Source: a virus. From it: DNA of 64,000 nucleotides. The stretch's first letter is position 1. Each line of letters begins with the position of its first letter. Position numbers and translations under genes: made by a program. Location of the stretch: the IMG/VR virus record IMGVR_UViG_3300050821_010639, positions 1 through 64,000 of that record. One strand, given 5' to 3'. Below the pieces are notes generated by a model that searched no databases, was not told the origin of the DNA, and saw nothing but the letters and a program-made list of their open reading frames with translations. Shown in pieces: positions 51,680 to 60,539 of this stretch.

Positions 51680-52368
51680 GCGACCACCTTCAGCATCTCA
51701 GCGTGACACTCCAGTATCACGACCTGGTGAAGCCGTGCGGCCTCATCTGGTGTTACGCCGGCGTAGGGGGCCAGCTCGGGCAGGGTCATTCCGTGGTAAT
51801 AGCGGAGCACCAGAATCACCCGCTCGCGGGCGCTCAGGCGGCCGATCGCCCCGGACATGGCGGCCAGCACCTGCGACACCACGGCCTGGCCCTCCACGTC
51901 GTCAGTCCCGGCCACGTCGTAGGGCTCGGCGTCCATGCTCACCGGGCGGGCGGAGACAGCGGCGGCGGTGGCGCGCACCTCGTCAATGCCCATCCCGGTG
52001 GCCTTCGCCAGCTCAGCGTCGGACAGCCCGCGGTCCTGCCCGGCCTCGCGCAGCATCTTCGCCTTGGTGCGGGCGCTGCGCGTCACCCAGTCCTGGCTGC
52101 GCAGGTAGTCGAGCATCGAGCCGCGCATCCGCCGCAGGGCGTAGGCGTAGAAGTACTCGAACCGCGACGGGTCGTGGCCGTGCTTGGCGCAGTAGGCAGG
52201 CCAGCGCGCCGCGGCGGCGGCCAGGCCCGACAGGGCGAGCGCCTCCAGTTCGTCTAGCTCCAGGGCGTGCGGGGCTCGCTGCCACACCCGGTAGGCCTCC
52301 GACCGGGCCGCCGGGAAGATTTCAGCGGTCAGCTCACCGATCCGCGCCCGGACCTCCTCCTCAGTCAC
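51676..52368 (-). CDS. RNA polymerase sigma factor, WhiG/SigB type
   Basis: About 230 aa. Region 2 with LELDELEALALSGLAAAAARW and FEYFYAYALRRMRGSMLDYLRSQDWV (the -10 recognition helix), region 3 RSARTKAKMLREAGQDRGLSDAELAKATGM, and region 4 AIGRLSARERVILVLRYYHGMTLPELAPYAGVTPDEAARL with an HTH. Group 3 sigma length. It could switch host RNA polymerase to late phage promoters. Start GTG 52368 is preferred (overlap with the upstream stop); ATG 52404 would add 12 residues. Confidence 0.8.
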   Translation of the reverse strand: MTEEEVRARIGELTAEIFPAARSEAYRVWQRAPHALELDELEALALSGLAAAAARWPAYCAKHGHDPSRFEYFYAYALRRMRGSMLDYLRSQDWVTRSARTKAKMLREAGQDRGLSDAELAKATGMGIDEVRATAAAVSARPVSMDAEPYDVAGTDDVEGQAVVSQVLAAMSGAIGRLSARERVILVLRYYHGMTLPELAPYAGVTPDEAARLHQVVILECHAEMLKVVA

Positions 52369-52564
52369 CGAGCTGCCGCTGCGCTTGCCGGCTGGCCGGG
52401 TCAACCTCGTCCTGCTCGATTTCCTGCCGGGCCGGGCGGATGATCTCGTCAGTGACGGCGAGCGGGATACCGCAGTGATTTGCGACCTGCTCGTCTGTCC
52501 AGTCCCGGTGAGCGCGCAGCGCCTTCTTGGCTGCCAGGAACCATTCGACCCTCGTTGATGCCAT
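52361..52564 (-). CDS. 67-aa helix-turn-helix-like protein
   Basis: MASTRVEWFLAAKKALRAHRDWTDEQVANHCGIPLAVTDEII fits an HTH (DEQVANHCGIPLAVTDEII as the two helices). The rest is acidic. It opens the sigma factor operon and lies next to the divergent bL12 gene, so it may regulate both. Confidence 0.5.
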   Translation of the reverse strand: MASTRVEWFLAAKKALRAHRDWTDEQVANHCGIPLAVTDEIIRPARQEIEQDEVDPASRQAQRQLGD

Positions 52565-52641
52565 GCCCCGCGTGATCGTCACGCATCACCGACGGCGCGG
52601 GCCCGCTACGATGACGGTCACAATCTGACCAAGGGGGAGCA

Positions 52642-53025
52642 GTGGCGAAGATGAGCAGCACGGACCTGATGGACGCCTTCAGGGAGATGACCGTGCTGGA
52701 GCTGGCGGAGTTCGTGAAGGACTTCGAGAGCACGTTCGGGGTCACCGCCGCCGTGTCGGTCAACGGCACGCCGCCCGCCGTCAACGACACGCCAGCGGGG
52801 GAAGAAGACGAGCAGACGGAGTTCGATGTCGTCCTCACCTCCGCCGGGAGCAAGAAGATCCAGGTCATCAAGGAAGTCCGGGTCCTCACGAGGCTGGGCC
52901 TGAAGGAAGCCAAAGACCTGGTAGAGCACACGCCGGCTACCGTGCTGGAGCACGTCGACCGGGCAACCGCCGACAAGGCCGCGGACCTGCTCGAAGCCGC
53001 CGGGGCCGCGTTCGACGTCCGCTAG
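52642..53025 (+). CDS. rplL: Ribosomal protein bL12 (L7/L12) homologue
   Basis: 127 aa, full length for L7/L12. N-terminal dimer/L10-binding helix [25 protein letters not shown], a linker from about 32 to 58, then the C-terminal domain [21 protein letters not shown]...[17 protein letters not shown]...[10 protein letters not shown] with the GLKEAKDLV factor-binding helix intact. Family knowledge: the bL12 stalk recruits translation GTPases to the ribosome; viral copies have been reported in metagenomes. GTG start with GGGGGAG four bases upstream. It lies on the plus strand, divergent from the sigma operon and with its stop overlapping that of the helicase (convergent). Confidence 0.9.
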   Translation: MAKMSSTDLMDAFREMTVLELAEFVKDFESTFGVTAAVSVNGTPPAVNDTPAGEEDEQTEFDVVLTSAGSKKIQVIKEVRVLTRLGLKEAKDLVEHTPATVLEHVDRATADKAADLLEAAGAAFDVR

Positions 53026-54716
53026 AACTTCCCGTAAGCGACCAGGCGCATGATCTCGCGCGGACTCAGCGTAGTGAACAGGCTCTGCTTCTCGTCCCAC
53101 ACCACGTCGGCGATCTCACCCTCCTGCCGCAGCATCGGCAGGTAGGCATCCTCCTGGGTACCCCGGGCCAGCAGGTGGTGCGCGTACACCGTCGGGAACT
53201 GGCTGCCCACCCGCGCGCACCGGCCGACGATCTGGCTCATCCGCGCCGGGTTGAGGATGGTGTCCACCAGGGCCACGTGACGGGACACCTGCAGATTGAG
53301 GCTCGCCTCGATCGTGGTGGTACCGACCAGCACCCGGCACTCCGGGTCCTCACGGAACCGCGCCAGCCGACGGGCGCGCTCGCGCTGGTCGGTCTCGCCG
53401 CTCCACATCAGCACCCCGTCGATGCCCTCGGCCTTCAGCCGCTGCGCGAGCGCGGCCACGTTCTTCCTGAAGTAGACGAAGCAGACCGCCTTCTCGTCAG
53501 CGATGTCGCCGGTGAGCAGGTTCATCAGCCAGTCGAACTTGCACGAGTCGTCAGCCCCCGGCCCCTCGTCAAGGGCCGCCAGGCCGCTGCAGATCTGCCA
53601 GCCGTAGTTGAACGCGGCGGCAGCCTCGGCCTTGGACACCACCTCGCCGGTCTCCTTCAGCCGCCGCAGCGTCCCACGGCGCAGCTCCTCGTACCGCGTC
53701 CGCTGGCGCGGGTTCAGGTCAAGGAACACCGGGTTGTACTGGACCGCCGGCATGGCCACGTCGCCGTCGATGTCCTTGGCGGTGCGGCGCAGCACCAGGG
53801 GGCGGATCTTCGCGCGGAACTCGGCGGCCTTCCTCGGGTTGGTGGTGATCCCGCCGCCGCTGCCCAGCTGAACCTTCTTGCGGACCCGGCGTCGTCCAGT
53901 AGGGTCGCTCCGGTCCCGGGTGAGGATGGTCTTGGAGGACGGCCCCGAGTACTTCGCCTCGAAGAAGTCGAGCGACCCGAGCGCGGCCCGGCCGCCGACC
54001 GGCTGCAGGAAGCACCACAGCTCCTTCAGCTGCTTCTGCGTCGGCGTGGCGTGCGCCCCGTGGACCCTCTTGCACTGGGCGGCGAGCCGGTTGATGGCGA
54101 TGCTGGTCTCGGTGAGGTGGTTGCGCAGCGCGTCAAGATCGTCGTAGATCAAGATCCCGACCGGGAAGCTCTCCAGCAGGGCGACGTCACCCTCACGGGA
54201 CTGCTTGGACCCGTGCGCGCCGGCGAACGTGCGGTCGCTCACCACCGCGATTTCCCAGTTGCCCATGTAGCCGCGCAGGCGCTGGTCCTTGTCGCCGTCG
54301 GCCACGAAGACGGAGATCCCCGGTAGCAGGCGCTTCAGCTCGTTGCCCCAGGGGTCCCAGACCGCAGCCGCCCGGCAGACGATGACCGCCCGGTTGTGCA
54401 GCCCCAGCTCCCCGTTCTGCTTGCACATCGCCAGCATGGCGCATATCTGCGCGGTCTTGCCCGACCCCATCGTGTCGCTCAGCAGGTCAGGCAGGCCCAG
54501 GTACATCCACGAGGCCCCGATCCGCTGGTGCTTGCGCAGCCTGATGCCGCACCGGCGGCACAGGATGTTCAGGCTCTCGTGGCGGTCGCACGGCTCGGAG
54601 TTGAACCAGTCCAGCCCGGGGAAGGGCTGGATGTCCTCCAGACGGCGGATGCGCTCCGCGTACTTGCGACGGTCGTCACGGGACATCAAGGCAGCATCGG
54701 GCAGGGCCAGTGTCAT
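53022..54716 (-). CDS. Snf2-type helicase/ATPase
   Basis: 564 aa. An [37 protein letters not shown] segment near 65 contains Walker A (DTMGSGKT). Motif II is ILIYDDLD rather than [12 protein letters not shown] is motif III. C-terminal helicase lobe: [37 protein letters not shown] and [18 protein letters not shown] (motif VI). Family knowledge: DNA translocases that remodel protein-DNA complexes. Start ATG 54716. Its stop overlaps the bL12 stop by two bases on the other strand. Confidence 0.8.
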   Translation of the reverse strand: MTLALPDAALMSRDDRRKYAERIRRLEDIQPFPGLDWFNSEPCDRHESLNILCRRCGIRLRKHQRIGASWMYLGLPDLLSDTMGSGKTAQICAMLAMCKQNGELGLHNRAVIVCRAAAVWDPWGNELKRLLPGISVFVADGDKDQRLRGYMGNWEIAVVSDRTFAGAHGSKQSREGDVALLESFPVGILIYDDLDALRNHLTETSIAINRLAAQCKRVHGAHATPTQKQLKELWCFLQPVGGRAALGSLDFFEAKYSGPSSKTILTRDRSDPTGRRRVRKKVQLGSGGGITTNPRKAAEFRAKIRPLVLRRTAKDIDGDVAMPAVQYNPVFLDLNPRQRTRYEELRRGTLRRLKETGEVVSKAEAAAAFNYGWQICSGLAALDEGPGADDSCKFDWLMNLLTGDIADEKAVCFVYFRKNVAALAQRLKAEGIDGVLMWSGETDQRERARRLARFREDPECRVLVGTTTIEASLNLQVSRHVALVDTILNPARMSQIVGRCARVGSQFPTVYAHHLLARGTQEDAYLPMLRQEGEIADVVWDEKQSLFTTLSPREIMRLVAYGKF

Positions 54717-54724
54717 GCCTGTTG

Positions 54725-55168
54725 CTACGCCGCCGGGGGAGCCACCTTCGCCTCCAGGGCCGTCAGCCGGTCCAGGACCTCGGTCAGGCCGCCCTCGGTC
54801 CTGGTGTCCAGCCGATCGATGATGACCTCGGTGTCCTCGAACGTCTTCGCGGCGCGGGCGTCGGACGCCACGGCCTGCAGATTCTGGCCGACCATGATGA
54901 CGGAAAGCAAGACCAGCTGCAAGAAGAACGAGGCGACCCACTGGACGATCCCGTACAGCCCCTGGTGAATGGCGGTCGGCAGGGCCAGGCAGTCGAACAC
55001 CGCGAACAGGTAGGCGCAGTACATGGTCCCGACTACACGGGTCGTCCACACCGCCAGCCACGCGTTGAAGCGCTCGACCGCGTTACGCCGGGGCAGGTGG
55101 TCGCGCACGTGCAGGTGCACAGGCAGGTCGCCGTGCCGGGTGCGGCCGAAATGCGGCTGGTCGCTCAT
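54725..55168 (-). CDS. DUF1003-like membrane protein
   Basis: 147 aa. A His-rich start, FNAWLAVWTTRVVGTMYCAYLFAVFDCLALP, IVQWVASFFLQLVLLSVIMVGQNLQ and a cytoplasmic coiled coil: two membrane helices with the GQN motif of DUF1003-type proteins. Phage versions are common in actinophages; role unknown, possibly membrane stress. Confidence 0.65.
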   Translation of the reverse strand: MSDQPHFGRTRHGDLPVHLHVRDHLPRRNAVERFNAWLAVWTTRVVGTMYCAYLFAVFDCLALPTAIHQGLYGIVQWVASFFLQLVLLSVIMVGQNLQAVASDARAAKTFEDTEVIIDRLDTRTEGGLTEVLDRLTALEAKVAPPAA

Positions 55169-55181
55169 GCCCCTGCGATCG

Positions 55182-55610
55182 TCACGCGGTCAGCAGGCCC
55201 GCGCCGATGCACAGCCCGGCTGCGGCGGCGGTGATCCCGTAGCTCAGCGCCCACGCCCTCCAGCCGGCGTCCTCTCTTATCACAGCGACGGCAGAGCACA
55301 GGGCAAAGGCGGCGAGGCCACTCGCAAGGAGAGCAGCGCGTCCTGACGCAACTGCGAAAGGAAGTGCGACCAGCACTGACCCGGCAGTTGTAGCTCCACC
55401 GCACACGACCGCGCCGCCGATGCCGTCGCCCGGGTCCGACTGGTACCGGCCGCTAGCCATGCCAGGAAACGCGGCCAGGCCCCCGGACAGCCCTGCCAGC
55501 CACACGGCCAGGTGCGGCTCGCCAGCGATATACAGGGCCAGGGAAAGCCCGATGCCGGTGGTGGTGCCGTCGGCAAGGCCCATGATGGCAGCCGCACGGG
55601 GGACCCTCAC
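55182..55610 (-). CDS. VIT1-like small membrane protein
   Basis: 142 aa with four hydrophobic segments: LADGTTTGIGLSLALYIAG, LAVWLAGLSGGLAAFPGMASG, VVCGGATTAGSVLVALPFAVASG and LASGLAAFALCSAVAVI, plus a final one. GLADG, GGLAAFPGMASGRYQS and the glycine pattern recall VIT/CCC1 iron-manganese transporters, but it is shorter. GTGA overlap with the upstream gene. Confidence 0.55.
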   Translation of the reverse strand: MRVPRAAAIMGLADGTTTGIGLSLALYIAGEPHLAVWLAGLSGGLAAFPGMASGRYQSDPGDGIGGAVVCGGATTAGSVLVALPFAVASGRAALLASGLAAFALCSAVAVIREDAGWRAWALSYGITAAAAGLCIGAGLLTA

Positions 55611-56035
55611 TCAGGCGGCGTGAGGCCAAACAGCGACTGCATCCGGCTCAGCAGGTCCTGCAGAACGGCCTCCACCGCAGCCACCAGCTCGGGGCCGTAC
55701 TTTTCCGCGAGCGCGATGAGCTGCGACCGGTCGGTCAGGATGACCGAGAGGACCTGTGCCTCGGCGCCCTTCGCCTCAGCGAGCAGCCGCCGGGCCTCGG
55801 CCAGCGCCTCCCCGTCCAAGTCCTCGACCTTGGCCTCCACCTCGCGAAAGACCTTCTCGGCGGCCTGCTCGGCATCAGTAATTAGTGACATGCCGGGGCA
55901 ATCGGACTCGTCCAGCACCCGCAGCAGCAAAGCCCGCTGGTCAGGGGCAAGCAGCATAAGGCCCTTCACCAGGGACACGCGGTCGTGCCTCAGCAGCTCC
56001 CGCAGGCCCATCGCGGCGCTGACGGCGGGCCTCAC
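55607..56035 (-). CDS. 142-aa helical protein
   Basis: LRELLRHDRVSLVKGLMLLAPDQRALLLRVLDESD, AEKVFREVEAKVEDLDGEALAEARRLLAEAKG, and LIALAEKYGPELVAAVEAVLQDLLSRMQSLFG. Mostly amphipathic helix, no motif. GTG 56035 overlaps the upstream stop (GTGA). Confidence 0.55.
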   Translation of the reverse strand: MRPAVSAAMGLRELLRHDRVSLVKGLMLLAPDQRALLLRVLDESDCPGMSLITDAEQAAEKVFREVEAKVEDLDGEALAEARRLLAEAKGAEAQVLSVILTDRSQLIALAEKYGPELVAAVEAVLQDLLSRMQSLFGLTPPE

Positions 56036-56709
56036 GCGGCCTCGCCGGCCGCCAGGGCGTCGGCGTCCCAGACCTGCACGCCCTGGCTGGCTGCTCCCCG
56101 CGTGACCAGCTCGGCCGCAGCCCCGGCCTCGGTGAACGGCCGGCCGGCGTCCGCGTGGTTGGCCGGCCGGGTGAACCGGCCGGGCGCGGCCGGGGCGATG
56201 ACCAGCCGGTAGGCGGGCACGGCGAACCGGCACGTGCCGGTTCCGCACGCCGTGGCGGCCGAGCACGAGAACTGCCCCGCCACGGCCCCGCAAGCGGCCA
56301 CAGAGCGGGCGACGGCACTGCGGACGGCCGAGCGCACCCCGGCGGCGTACGAGCGCTCCCTGGCCTCCGTGGCGGCCCTGGCGATGGCGACCGCGTAGCG
56401 CTCATCGCCGCCGAACGCGTCCAGGGCGTCGGCGATGTCCCGCTCGCGCGCGACGGCCAGGGCCATGGCGACAGCTTCGAGGAACGCGTTCTTGGTGACG
56501 TGGCGGCCAGCGGCGCCGGCGCGGCCGGTCTTAGGGGCCAGCCGCGCGGCGGCGAGGTAGGGCGCGGCGGCGGCGAGGTAGTCGCACCCGGCCAGCGGCG
56601 AGCCCGCGGCCCGCAGCACCGGGGCGATGGCCGACGTCCTGCTATCTCGCAGTACCTCCGCCGCGCGCAGCGCCTCAGCGAACGGCACGCGGACGCCGCC
56701 GACGATCAC
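56032..56709 (-). CDS. 225-aa protein of unknown function
   Basis: Start is set at GTG 56709 because the previous frame ends there (TGA-G-GTG). Residues 1-40 are VIVGGVRVPFAEALRAAEVL; the middle is Ala/Arg helical; near 150 come CGAVAGQFSCSAATACGTGTCRF, a cysteine cluster of four; then FAVPAYRLVIAPAAPGRF. No family recognised. A longer start at 56862 would pass through the upstream gene. Confidence 0.5.
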   Translation of the reverse strand: MIVGGVRVPFAEALRAAEVLRDSRTSAIAPVLRAAGSPLAGCDYLAAAAPYLAAARLAPKTGRAGAAGRHVTKNAFLEAVAMALAVARERDIADALDAFGGDERYAVAIARAATEARERSYAAGVRSAVRSAVARSVAACGAVAGQFSCSAATACGTGTCRFAVPAYRLVIAPAAPGRFTRPANHADAGRPFTEAGAAAELVTRGAASQGVQVWDADALAAGEAA

Positions 56710-56710
56710 C

Positions 56711-56977
56711 TCACGCGCGGCGAGCGACGGCCAGGGGGGCCCGAGGTTGGAATATAGCAGCTCGTAAGGCAAACTGGACTCGCATGCGTGTTTTAGCGCG
56801 CCAGGTGCGGTGGCGCTGGCACCGACATGACAGGCACCCGGTTCCCTCCCCGCCAGCCTCACCAGCCAGGCACGGAACCGGGTGCCTTTTAATCACGGCC
56901 CGAAGGCTCCAGCTCAACGCGGTACGGGCAAAGCGCGAGGCCAGCCGCCACCACTTACGGGCTACAGCTGGCCTCAT
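56711..56977 (-). CDS. 88-aa basic protein
   Basis: MRPAVARKWWRLASRFARTALSW, then RHPVPCLAGEAGG...CLSCRCQRHRTWRAKTRMRVQF: strongly basic, with a CxxCxC element. A perfect AGGAGG box lies five bases before ATG 56977. A very strong hairpin with a plus-strand T-tract (56832-56890) lies inside the coding part. Function unknown. Confidence 0.5.
   Translation of the reverse strand: MRPAVARKWWRLASRFARTALSWSLRAVIKRHPVPCLAGEAGGEGTGCLSCRCQRHRTWRAKTRMRVQFALRAAIFQPRAPLAVARRA
56832..56890 (+). terminator. Strong terminator-like hairpin on plus strand
   Basis: AGGCACCCGGTTCC (56832-56845) pairs over 14 bp with GGAACCGGGTGCCT (56874-56887), followed by TTTT. The T-tract is only on the plus strand although all genes here run on the minus strand. 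Confidence 0.6.
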
Positions 56978-57103
56978 GGTTGCCTCCTGCGGACGGAGGC
57001 GGGGACCGGGGCACCCGTCCTCCGCCGGCTCGCGCCGGGTGCGGACTAAGGCCTCTCGGGCTCTTCGGCAGAGGTTAGACCCCTGCCGGAAGAACCGTCA
57101 ATA

Positions 57104-57730
57104 TCACGTCCGGGTTGCGCGCGGGCGCGAGGTACGCTCGCGCGGCTCGCGCGCGGTGCGGCTGCCCGCTCGCGAGCGCGAGGGAACAGTACCGTACCCG
57201 CCCGCTCGCGAGCGGGCCACGGGCTTCCGGCCGGCTCGGGCCGTGCGGCCGGCTCGGGCCTGCGCCCTGGCCGGAAGCGAGAGCAGCCAGGTCCAGAGCC
57301 CGCCGCCGCGGGCGCGGGCGCCCCGGGCGGCCTTACCGCCAAGCTCGCGGGCCCGCTCGACGGCCCGCACCCGCTTGAGCGCGGCGAGGGTGCGCTTCTG
57401 AACCTGGTGAACGATTTCGCGCACGAGCTGCTGCTGGACGCGCACGTCACGAGTTTCCAGCAACTGCCGCAGCAGGGAGCGCAGCTCGGGGCCGAGCATG
57501 ACGCGCACGCCAGGAGAGTGCCGGTCGCTGTCCGGGTGCAGCCGGCCCGGGTGCTCGCGCAGGTTGACAGCGCTGTCGAGCTGCCTCACGTGCACCTGCA
57601 AGACACTGGCGCGCGTGGCGGTGCGGAGCTTGAGCACCTGCCTGGCAAGGTGCCGGGCGTGCCGTGGCAGCCGGCGGTGGTGCGGGTGCCCTCCGGGCAC
57701 GCGCTCCGGGTGCGGGTTGGGAAGGGACAA
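57104..57730 (-). CDS. 208-aa basic protein beside the TraG-like ATPase
   Basis: Very rich in arginine and histidine. MSLPNPHPERVPGGHPHHRR start, a helical middle SPGVRVMLGPELRSLLRQLLETRDVRVQQQLVREIVHQVQ, then repeats of RARG and REPRE type. The TTG start lies after GAGGAG just past the TraG-like stop. A DNA-binding partner of that ATPase is a reasonable inference; no relaxase motif is visible. Confidence 0.5.
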   Translation of the reverse strand: MSLPNPHPERVPGGHPHHRRLPRHARHLARQVLKLRTATRASVLQVHVRQLDSAVNLREHPGRLHPDSDRHSPGVRVMLGPELRSLLRQLLETRDVRVQQQLVREIVHQVQKRTLAALKRVRAVERARELGGKAARGARARGGGLWTWLLSLPARAQARAGRTARAGRKPVARSRAGGYGTVPSRSRAGSRTAREPRERTSRPRATRT

Positions 57731-57733
57731 GGC

Positions 57734-59500
57734 TTACTCCTCTGTAGTGTCGGCCGGGGCAGGGGGCTCCGGCGCGTCCGGGTGAAGCGTGAGGCGATCG
57801 GGGAATCGCGCCCCCGGCTCCGGTTCGTCGGTAATGACGACTTCCTGGTGAGCGGGGTGCTCCCAGACGGGCGTGATGCGGACCTGGACAGGCTTGGCGT
57901 TGCGCTGGATGACCAGGGCGTTGAACAGGGGAAGCTGGCGGATGCGCTCCGGCGGGAAGGTGCGCTCCTTAGTGCGGACCCTGGCGCCGCCCTCCTTGTG
58001 CCAGGAGTCGTGCTCACCGCAGATGACAGCCAGCCGCTCCAGGGTGGCCGTGCTGGTGAAGCCGCCGGCGATGACCTTGGTCGACAGCATTTCGAGGATG
58101 GTCTCCGCCTCGGCGGGGCCGCCCCACCCGGTCTCGATCTGGCTGACCGCCTGGAAGCCGGCCACCACCGTGATGTTGTAGCCGGCCGTGACCGCGAGCC
58201 ACCGCTTGAAGTCGATCCTCGCGGTGGTGGCGGCCTCATCGGCGGCTACCAGCAGCGGCATCCTCAGCCGGCCGCCCTGCTGCTCAGCCAAGATGCGGGC
58301 CTGCTCCATGAACTCAGTGACAAACGCCGAGAAGAACGGGGTGAGCGAGCCGTAGGGCCGCTCGGCGCCGATGAGGTAGACAGTCCCGTTCCCCTGGCGC
58401 AGGAACTCCGCGATGCCGAGCCCCTGGCCCGGCCGCGGGCACGCCACCGCGGCCAGCTGCGGGTCGTCCATCCAGCCAAGTGCCGCCTCAGCGGAGGAGA
58501 CGGCGGCGGACAGCAGGTCGCCCTCCATCGCCAGCATCGACTCCAGCCCGTCGGCCCAGCCGGGGGCGGCGCGCTCGCCGCGCAGGGCCTTGGCGAACGC
58601 CTCGGCCTCCGGGTTCAGCACCCAGGCCCGCACGTCGAACATGCTGCCGCCGGTCAGGGCGGCAGCGTGCAGGGCCCAGCGCAGCAGCTTCGCGCCGCGG
58701 TCCTCGTGCCACCTGTCCTTGCCGCCCGGGTCTTTCGGCGAGGCGTCCATGAAGTCGCCCGCGCGGCGCATCGCCACCGCCGGGTCGCGGCAGTCGTCCA
58801 CCGGCGACCAGGAGAACGTGGTGCCGGGACCGTAGCCGTCAGCGTCAAGCGTGAGCACCGGGCCCAGCTTCTCGCGCTCGGTGACGGTGTGCCGGTACTG
58901 GTCACCGCGGGAAGAGGTGGCGAGCACCGGGCCGGGCGCGTCGAGAATCCAGCCGGAGATGAGCGCGGTCTTGATGGACTGCGGCACGCCGAAGACGCCG
59001 ACCGACTCCGCGCGAGAGACGGCGACGGCCTGGTGCGGCCGGTGCACGGTGTACCCGAGCGACAGGTACGACCGCTCGGCGGGCAGGCCGGGGGCGAGCC
59101 GGGCCATCTTCTTCGCCGCGAACGCGGGAGACAGTGCCTGGTGCACCTCCAGCGGGTTCGCCTCGCCCTGGTACTTGCGGCGGCGGCGCTGCGCGGCGTA
59201 GCCGCCCCGGAGGTACCACGACCAGCCCTCCCAGGCGCGCTGGGTGACGTGGTAGGCGCATGCGCCTACCACCGCGAGGTCGTACATCGGGTTGACGCCG
59301 AGCAGCGCGCAGGTACCGAGCCCGGCCGCAGCGGCGACCCCGTACCCGCCGCCGTTGACGACAAGGGCACGGCCGACCGAGGCCAGCGAGCGGTTCAGCG
59401 CGCTGTCGGTGACAGCCAGCCTGCCCGGGTCAGGCAGGTCCCGCCCCGCCGCGCCCTCAATGTCACCCGAGAAGACGGTCATCTTGCTGAGCGCGCTCAC
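57734..59500 (-). CDS. VirD4/TraG-like coupling ATPase
   Basis: 588 aa. An N-terminal membrane segment (ALVVNGGGYGVAAAAGLGTCALLG..NPMYDLAVVGACAYHV) is followed by Walker A-like VGVFGVPQSIKTALISGW near 170, FSWSPVDDC, and Walker B MPLLVAADEAATTARID near 400. LEMLSTKVIAGGF and FPPERIRQLPLFNALVI complete the TraG/VirD4-type core. Family knowledge: coupling proteins pump DNA through type IV secretion systems. No T4SS channel genes are seen here. GTG start overlaps the small gene upstream (GTGA). Confidence 0.75.
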   Translation of the reverse strand: MSALSKMTVFSGDIEGAAGRDLPDPGRLAVTDSALNRSLASVGRALVVNGGGYGVAAAAGLGTCALLGVNPMYDLAVVGACAYHVTQRAWEGWSWYLRGGYAAQRRRRKYQGEANPLEVHQALSPAFAAKKMARLAPGLPAERSYLSLGYTVHRPHQAVAVSRAESVGVFGVPQSIKTALISGWILDAPGPVLATSSRGDQYRHTVTEREKLGPVLTLDADGYGPGTTFSWSPVDDCRDPAVAMRRAGDFMDASPKDPGGKDRWHEDRGAKLLRWALHAAALTGGSMFDVRAWVLNPEAEAFAKALRGERAAPGWADGLESMLAMEGDLLSAAVSSAEAALGWMDDPQLAAVACPRPGQGLGIAEFLRQGNGTVYLIGAERPYGSLTPFFSAFVTEFMEQARILAEQQGGRLRMPLLVAADEAATTARIDFKRWLAVTAGYNITVVAGFQAVSQIETGWGGPAEAETILEMLSTKVIAGGFTSTATLERLAVICGEHDSWHKEGGARVRTKERTFPPERIRQLPLFNALVIQRNAKPVQVRITPVWEHPAHQEVVITDEPEPGARFPDRLTLHPDAPEPPAPADTTEE

Positions 59501-59664
59501 CGGGACCCCCGGCGGCGCTGGGCGGCGCGCGAGCGCCGGTGCGGCCGGCCGCCCTCGTCAGGGACGTCCCAGAAGTCCTGCCGCGCCGTGAGCCGCTTGG
59601 CCTGCAGCCGCTGACGGCGGTTGCGGTCGCCAGCGGAGCGCGAGCGGTCGCCGCTTTCAGCCAT
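59497..59664 (-). CDS. 55-aa basic protein, first gene of the TraG-like operon
   Basis: MAESGDRSRSAGDRNRRQRLQAK, then ARQDFWDVPDEGGRPHRRSRAA. Strongly basic with an acidic DFWDVPDEGG core. ATG 59664 lies 40 bases downstream of the -10 box of the operator-promoter at 59705-59734. GTGA overlap with the ATPase gene. Confidence 0.6.
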   Translation of the reverse strand: MAESGDRSRSAGDRNRRQRLQAKRLTARQDFWDVPDEGGRPHRRSRAAQRRRGSR

Positions 59665-59704
59665 GAGTGTGCCCCTCCCTGTACTCGGTTGCCCTCTTGT
59701 CCCG

Positions 59705-59734
59705 AGTTTAGAGAGTTACTTGACCAGAGTCAAG
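59705..59734 (-). promoter_or_regulatory. Operator-promoter of the TraG-like operon
   Basis: Perfect operator CTTGACCAGAGTCAAG at 59719-59734 contains -35 TTGACT (59728-59733); TAAACT (59705-59710) follows after 17 bases. Confidence 0.7.
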
Positions 59735-60145
59735 TCAGGAACGGAGAATCTCGTCCCCGTTCACGGCCCACCACGTACCGAGCACGGGCGCCAGGGAGTG
59801 CCCGGGGCGCAGAGGGTAAACCTGTACCCGGCCGGCCACCTGGTCCTCACAGGGCGGCAGGACCAGTTGCACCTCGTCGCCAGGCCACAGCTCCGCCATC
59901 CCGAACGGGTCACCGTACTTCTCCGCCAGGCACCGCCAGGCGTCCCCGGTCACCGCCAGCGCCCCGATTCCCGGGCGACGGGCCGGCGCGGTAACGACAG
60001 CGAAGAACCCGCCGTCCCAGGTCTGCCACACTCGCAACCGGGTCCCTTCGGGCAGCCAGGGCCTCCACGGCTGCCGGTCGAGTACCCGCTCGCCCAGCGC
60101 GGGCAGCCACAGGCCGCTGTGCCGGCGGGGCAGCGGCTCAGGCAC
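59735..60145 (-). CDS. 136-aa protein of unknown function
   Basis: VPEPLPRRHSGLWLPALGERVL, RVWQTWDGGFFAVVTAPARRPGIGALAVTGDAWRCLAEKYGDP, then VQLVLPPCEDQVAGRVQVYPL and a final LGTWWAVNGDEILRS. Beta-rich domain. GTG start overlaps the zinc-type gene upstream by eight bases. Confidence 0.5.
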   Translation of the reverse strand: MPEPLPRRHSGLWLPALGERVLDRQPWRPWLPEGTRLRVWQTWDGGFFAVVTAPARRPGIGALAVTGDAWRCLAEKYGDPFGMAELWPGDEVQLVLPPCEDQVAGRVQVYPLRPGHSLAPVLGTWWAVNGDEILRS

Positions 60146-60539
60146 CGGCAGCCTCCACGACCAGCTCGGCAGTGGTGGTGACGGTCACCTTGTGGCCGGT
60201 CTCCCGGCTGTGCTGCCAGGCCAGGTCGCGAATCTCAGCCAGGGCCCCGGGGTCGTCGCTGACCTCAGTGCGGTGCAGGGCACAGCCCGAGCACCGCATC
60301 ACCGCGGGCAACTTGGTGAACGACTTCTTGACCCTGTGGAGCTTAGCCTCCTGCTTCGCCCGCCAGGCCGGAACCCAGTCCGGCACGTGACCCGGGCAGA
60401 ACGCCCCCTCGGCCTTGCTGTGGAACCAGCCCTCGCGGTCCGCTGCCATGGCGTCCCACCGGCTGCCCGGGTGGCTGGCCGTGCAGCCCAGGTCCGCACG
60501 GCGCGCGCAGTAGACGGGGTTCTCGGACGCGTGGCTCAC
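60138..60539 (-). CDS. 133-aa zinc-type protein
   Basis: NPVYCARRADLGCTAS, EGAFCPGHVPDW and MRCSGCALHRTEVSD: several Cys/His sites suggest two zinc ribbons. Then EIRDLAWQHSRETGHKVTVTTTAELVV, where TGHxVxV resembles a common phage-protein closing strand. GTGA-type overlap with the MazG-like gene. Confidence 0.55.
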   Translation of the reverse strand: MSHASENPVYCARRADLGCTASHPGSRWDAMAADREGWFHSKAEGAFCPGHVPDWVPAWRAKQEAKLHRVKKSFTKLPAVMRCSGCALHRTEVSDDPGALAEIRDLAWQHSRETGHKVTVTTTAELVVEAAGA

